9,161 nt of DNA from Arthrobacter sp. (GTDB taxonomy: Bacteria; Actinomycetota; Actinomycetes; Actinomycetales; Micrococcaceae): contig JAODMA010000073.1 of the NCBI GenBank assembly GCA_025464545.1, positions 1-9,161 on the forward strand. Reading direction: 5' to 3'. The notes under the pieces are model-generated. The model saw nothing but the letters and a program-made list of their open reading frames with translations. It was not told where the DNA came from and searched no databases. The translations under genes and the position numbers were made by a program. Below are positions 6,221-9,161 of this stretch, piece by piece. Position 1 is the first letter of the stretch. Each line of letters opens with the position of its first letter.

Positions 6221-8959
6221 ATGTTTCAGCAAGACGTCGGCCTGCCTGCGGGCAGCGGTAAAACAGATGCGATTACATCAGCACAGCGCTTCGCCCCGGG
6301 GCGCTACGAGAAACCCTTTATCCGCAACCACGTCGTTGCGGAGGTCGTCGAGACGCTGACGGCAGGCTCCGGTTGCGGCGTCGTCCTGGTGGGGGAACAC
6401 GGGGCGGGAAAGTCATTCATCGCCCAGCGCGCCCTCGAACAGCTCGGCCCGGACTACACAGTGATCCAGGTCCGTGGCAGCTCCATCTCCTCGAAGCTTC
6501 CCTACGGTGCACTGAGCGTACTGCTCAACGATCTGGACGCTTCGCACCTTGAGCACCCATTGATGGTTCTGCGTGGCCTCACCCAGGTGCTCCACAACAA
6601 GGCGCAGGGACGGAGCATCATCCTCTTCGTGGACAACGCCCACGACTTGGACGAGCTCTCCAGCATGATGGTGGCCCAGCTGAGCGCCGGGGCTCACGTC
6701 ACCCTGCTGGCGGCCTGCGTGGACCTCCCACATGTTGGTGGGGACATCATGGGGCTGTGGAAGGATGACCTGTTGCGGCGGATGGATCTCCCACCGTTCG
6801 ACTTCAGCGAGGTTGCGGCTTCGCTCAGCCACGAATATGGCGGGCAGTTCTCGCACACCGCGGCCCGGGCACTCTGGAGCGCAAGCGGCGGAAACGCACT
6901 CTTCCTGCACTCCCTCGCGAGGGAGCAGATCAAACTGGGGACGATCGCCCGCCAGGACGGTGTCTGGGTCCTGGGCAATGGGCCAATCGCCCTCACCGGG
7001 GAGATCCGCGATGTGGTGAAAGCCCGCCTGAACCGGCTGAGCCCCGGCCAGCGCGACGTTTTTGAACTGCTGGCGCTGGCCGGGGCGGTTCCGCTGCAGA
7101 CGCTGATGAACATCGCTGACCCGCAGGACATGGACGCCCTGCAGGAGCGGGCCATGATCCATGTCAGCCATGAGCACCCTCCGATGGTCAGCGTTGCCAA
7201 CCGGTTGTCGGCCGGCATCGTTGCCAGCGTGGTGCCCCCCGGACGCAGCGCCGAGCTCCGCCGTCGGCTGACCGCGGTGCTCCAGGACTCAGAACAACCC
7301 GATGCCGGCGGATCAGCCGGGGTCGGCTGGGCGCTGGACTGTGGCGAGCAGGTAAGCACGGAACTGGCCCTGGCTGCGGCGAGGATGGCGAACAACTCAT
7401 CCGATCCGGCCGCGGCGCTGAGATTCCTCCACGAGATCCAGGGCCGGGGCGCAGGTTCCCGGGTCGCCGTCGAGTCCGTACACGCCCATCTTTCGGCAAA
7501 CAATTCTGACTCCGCGCGCCGGGTTCTCTTCACCCTGGATTCCTCCGCCGGTGAGGACATTCCGCTGGCGGACTGGGCCTCGCTGCAGCTGCTCCGGGCC
7601 GAACTGGACAAGCGGAGCGACTCGACGGCGGCTGACGCGAAAGCCAGGCTGCAGGAAATCGCACGGAGGCTCTCGGCCGAGCCCGACGAGGACCAGACGG
7701 TCCTGGATACGGCCTGGCAGCGACTGCGGCTGGCCGAAGCGGAACTCGCTGTCTTCGAAGGCCGCTACCAGGAAGTCCTGTCCATGACCGACAACCCGGA
7801 CGGCAGCCTTCTGGATACCGAAGCCGGGATTCTGACCGCCAGCCTGCGCTGTGAAGCCATGGCCGTCACCGGAAACGTCGTCGCGGCATTTGGCCTCGGT
7901 AAGCAGATCATTGCCGCAGCCGGCTCGGTCCCGCTTGCGGACCGGGCCATGCGTGAGATCAGGGGCCGGTTTCTGCTCCTGATGCTGCTCTCGGCCAAGT
8001 ACCGGGAGGCCGCCGTTTTCCTGGCGGGTTCCTCCGGCACCGCCGACCCCCAGGAACGACTGGGCGGAATGTTCGAGATCGGGCAGGGAGTCCTCGACCT
8101 CCACGCCGGGCTCCTCGACGAAGCGCTGCCCCGGCTCCGGGCCGGTATGGGGCAACTTCTGGCCCAGGACCCTGATTCTGTGGCCGGCCTTGGCATCGCG
8201 GCCTTCGCCTATGCCGCGGCCCTGCAAGGGGACGAGGAGACAGCGAGCCTCCAGTTGGCGGAGTTGGCCCAGCTGCAGCCGCACGCATCCTGGCTGGTCG
8301 GTCGGATGACGAGGTACTTCGAACTATGCGCCTTGGCTGAGCTCGGCCAGCGGGCGACCGCTATCCGCGCGCTCGTGGCCGAAGCAGACCGCGACACCGG
8401 CTCCGCGGCGCTGGCTCCGGGTCTGCTGTTCCTCTCCGCCGCAGCCCGGCTCGGTGACCGCCAGGTGGCGTTGAAGCTCGGCAGCCTCGCCGTCCGCGTC
8501 ACCGGAATTTTCGCCGGTCTCTGTGTGCGGCTCTCCGAGGGCGTGAAGGAATCCGATAGCGGGCAGCTTCTGGCCGTATCGAAGGACTCCGACTCGGCCG
8601 GCAACGCGATTTTCGCGAGGGACGCGGCGCGCAAGTCCGTCAGCTCCGCCAACGACGCCGGAAATCGGATCGCGTTGCGGATCGGACAGCGGACGCAGCA
8701 GTCCCTCGACGACAGGTTCGGCAGCCCGAAGAATGGTCTGCACTCACTCACGACATCGACCCTGACAGCCAGGGAATGCGAAGTCGCGGTCAGGGCTGCC
8801 GCCGGAACCTCCAACCGCAAGATCGCCGAACAGATGCATGTTTCGGTCCGCACGGTTGAGGGTCACCTTTACCAGGTGTACTCAAAGCTCCATGTGGCCA
8901 GCAGATCGGAACTCAAAGATGTCATCTCCACGCCGGCGGAAAGCGCCCGGCTCGGCTGA
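6221..8959 (+). CDS. LAL-type LuxR-family transcriptional regulator with N-terminal STAND ATPase (regulator 3)
   Basis: This is a 912-residue regulator counted from ATG 6221; an in-frame TTG at 6200 would add seven residues. Visible parts in order: P-loop GEHGAGKS (58-65), LPYG (93-96), Walker B ILFVDN (134-139) followed by AHDLDE, GGNA at the GxP position (223-226), and a winged-helix-like region (about 260-350). A long helical TPR-like sensor region follows (for example 620-684), then a Ser/Gln-rich linker and the LuxR HTH from L848 with recognition helix SVRTVEGHLYQVYSKL. A 12-13 residue tail follows the HTH. It resembles regulator 1 most in the Asn of Walker B and in the recognition helix. 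The GxP proline is Ala226, an unusual change at a residue thought to sense nucleotide. The AGSGKT at residues 10-15 precedes the NTPase domain and is not the real P-loop. No membrane segments are seen. Its ligand and targets are unknown. It is probably transcribed from the repeat-rich gap upstream. Confidence 0.93.
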   Translation: MFQQDVGLPAGSGKTDAITSAQRFAPGRYEKPFIRNHVVAEVVETLTAGSGCGVVLVGEHGAGKSFIAQRALEQLGPDYTVIQVRGSSISSKLPYGALSVLLNDLDASHLEHPLMVLRGLTQVLHNKAQGRSIILFVDNAHDLDELSSMMVAQLSAGAHVTLLAACVDLPHVGGDIMGLWKDDLLRRMDLPPFDFSEVAASLSHEYGGQFSHTAARALWSASGGNALFLHSLAREQIKLGTIARQDGVWVLGNGPIALTGEIRDVVKARLNRLSPGQRDVFELLALAGAVPLQTLMNIADPQDMDALQERAMIHVSHEHPPMVSVANRLSAGIVASVVPPGRSAELRRRLTAVLQDSEQPDAGGSAGVGWALDCGEQVSTELALAAARMANNSSDPAAALRFLHEIQGRGAGSRVAVESVHAHLSANNSDSARRVLFTLDSSAGEDIPLADWASLQLLRAELDKRSDSTAADAKARLQEIARRLSAEPDEDQTVLDTAWQRLRLAEAELAVFEGRYQEVLSMTDNPDGSLLDTEAGILTASLRCEAMAVTGNVVAAFGLGKQIIAAAGSVPLADRAMREIRGRFLLLMLLSAKYREAAVFLAGSSGTADPQERLGGMFEIGQGVLDLHAGLLDEALPRLRAGMGQLLAQDPDSVAGLGIAAFAYAAALQGDEETASLQLAELAQLQPHASWLVGRMTRYFELCALAELGQRATAIRALVAEADRDTGSAALAPGLLFLSAAARLGDRQVALKLGSLAVRVTGIFAGLCVRLSEGVKESDSGQLLAVSKDSDSAGNAIFARDAARKSVSSANDAGNRIALRIGQRTQQSLDDRFGSPKNGLHSLTTSTLTARECEVAVRAAAGTSNRKIAEQMHVSVRTVEGHLYQVYSKLHVASRSELKDVISTPAESARLG

Positions 8960-8965
8960 GTCCTG

Positions 8966-9011
8966 GCCTCCCCTCCGAACCGCCTGGGTTGGGCCGGGGG
9001 CGGGGGGAGGT
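8966..9011 (+). promoter_or_regulatory. Possible stem sequestering the ribosome binding site of regulator 4
   Basis: CCTCCCC (8967-8973), seven bases after the stop of regulator 3, is the exact complement of GGGGAGG (9004-9010), the Shine-Dalgarno sequence of the next gene. With flanking G-U and C-G pairs the stem reaches 10 bp (8966-8975 with 9002-9011). A smaller AACC/GGTT hairpin (8978-8990) lies inside. It would make translation of regulator 4 depend on unfolding, or could act as a weak transcription stop. The pairing is visible; the role is inferred. Confidence 0.35.
9002..9010 (+). promoter_or_regulatory. Strong ribosome binding site of regulator 4
   Basis: GGGGGGAGG ends 8 nt before ATG 9019. 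It favours that ATG over the in-frame GTG at 9010, which overlaps the site itself. Confidence 0.75.
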
Positions 9012-9018
9012 GTCCGGG

Positions 9019-9161
9019 ATGGAAGGCCTCGCTGAGTCCGCCCCCTTGATCGGGCGGACCGGCCTGGTCAAGGATGTTGCACGTTCCCTGCTCGATGACT
9101 CCAGGTCAGGTGCCCTGATTGTCGGGGCGGCGGGAACCGGAAAGACGGCGGTGTTCAAAGC
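9019..9161 (+). CDS. N-terminal fragment of a fourth P-loop regulator, probably LAL/LuxR type (3' end outside window)
   Basis: Only 47 complete codons are visible, starting at ATG 9019. They encode the IGRTGLVKDVARSLL opening typical of LAL and AAA_16-type NTPase domains, followed by a P-loop GAAGTGKT at residues 36-43. The GR-plus-helix opening resembles regulator 2 (LTGRTEDL) more than regulators 1 and 3, whose starts lack a clear GR. The gene lies 59 bp after regulator 3 in the same direction and is probably co-transcribed with it. The P-loop NTPase call is firm. Membership of the LuxR-type array is inferred from position and from the opening motif, since the C-terminus is not in the window. 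Confidence 0.75.
   Translation, partial: MEGLAESAPLIGRTGLVKDVARSLLDDSRSGALIVGAAGTGKTAVFK

Noticed and set aside
6248..6265. AGSGKT near the N-terminus of regulator 3, resembling a P-loop
   Set aside because: It lies before the NTPase domain with no preceding hydrophobic strand, and the proper P-loop GEHGAGKS follows at residues 58-65 in the same context as in the other regulators. It is a chance motif.
381..8959. Quorum-sensing LuxR proteins with an autoinducer-binding domain
   Set aside because: The proteins are about 900 residues with P-loop NTPase and helical repeat regions. There is no autoinducer-binding domain, and only the C-terminal HTH is shared with classical LuxR.
9010..9012. GTG 9010 as the start of the fourth regulator
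   Set aside because: It overlaps the Shine-Dalgarno sequence itself, leaving no spacing. ATG 9019 is at the proper distance.

Overview
This window looks like a chromosomal segment of a high-GC actinobacterium. The gene family content and the type of peptidyl-tRNA hydrolase suggest a member of the Micrococcaceae (Arthrobacter and relatives). That assignment is inferred from sequence style, because no rRNA or other marker gene is present.

Layout: (1) positions 1-205 hold the 3' end of pth (peptidyl-tRNA hydrolase). (2) Positions 206-380 are an intergenic region with a candidate promoter, a 10-bp direct repeat and an inverted repeat. (3) Three complete, large, co-directional genes follow at 381-3119, 3097-5811 and 6221-8959. 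Each encodes a regulator of about 900 residues of the LAL type (large ATP-binding LuxR-family, STAND ATPase class). Each has an N-terminal P-loop NTPase, a winged-helix-like segment, a long helical TPR-like sensor region and a C-terminal LuxR/GerE helix-turn-helix. (4) A fourth gene begins at 9019 with a strong ribosome binding site and a P-loop, and runs off the end of the window. The first two genes overlap by 23 bp, or are 37 bp apart if the alternative start is used, so they probably form one transcription unit. The third is separated from them by a 409-bp gap rich in repeats and palindromes and probably has its own control region. The fourth starts 59 bp after the third.

No enzyme, transporter or other structural gene lies between the regulators, so their targets are not visible here. 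The three complete proteins have nearly the same DNA-recognition helix. Their ATPase motifs differ: the first and third have Asn where the second has the usual second Asp of Walker B, and the third also lacks the proline of the GxP motif. The parts most worth a second look are the 5812-6220 gap (a motif repeated every 15-16 bp, a LacI-type operator look-alike, two perfect 12-bp palindromes and a two-turn-spaced inverted repeat) and the regulator array itself. No RNA genes, mobile elements or CRISPR arrays were found.
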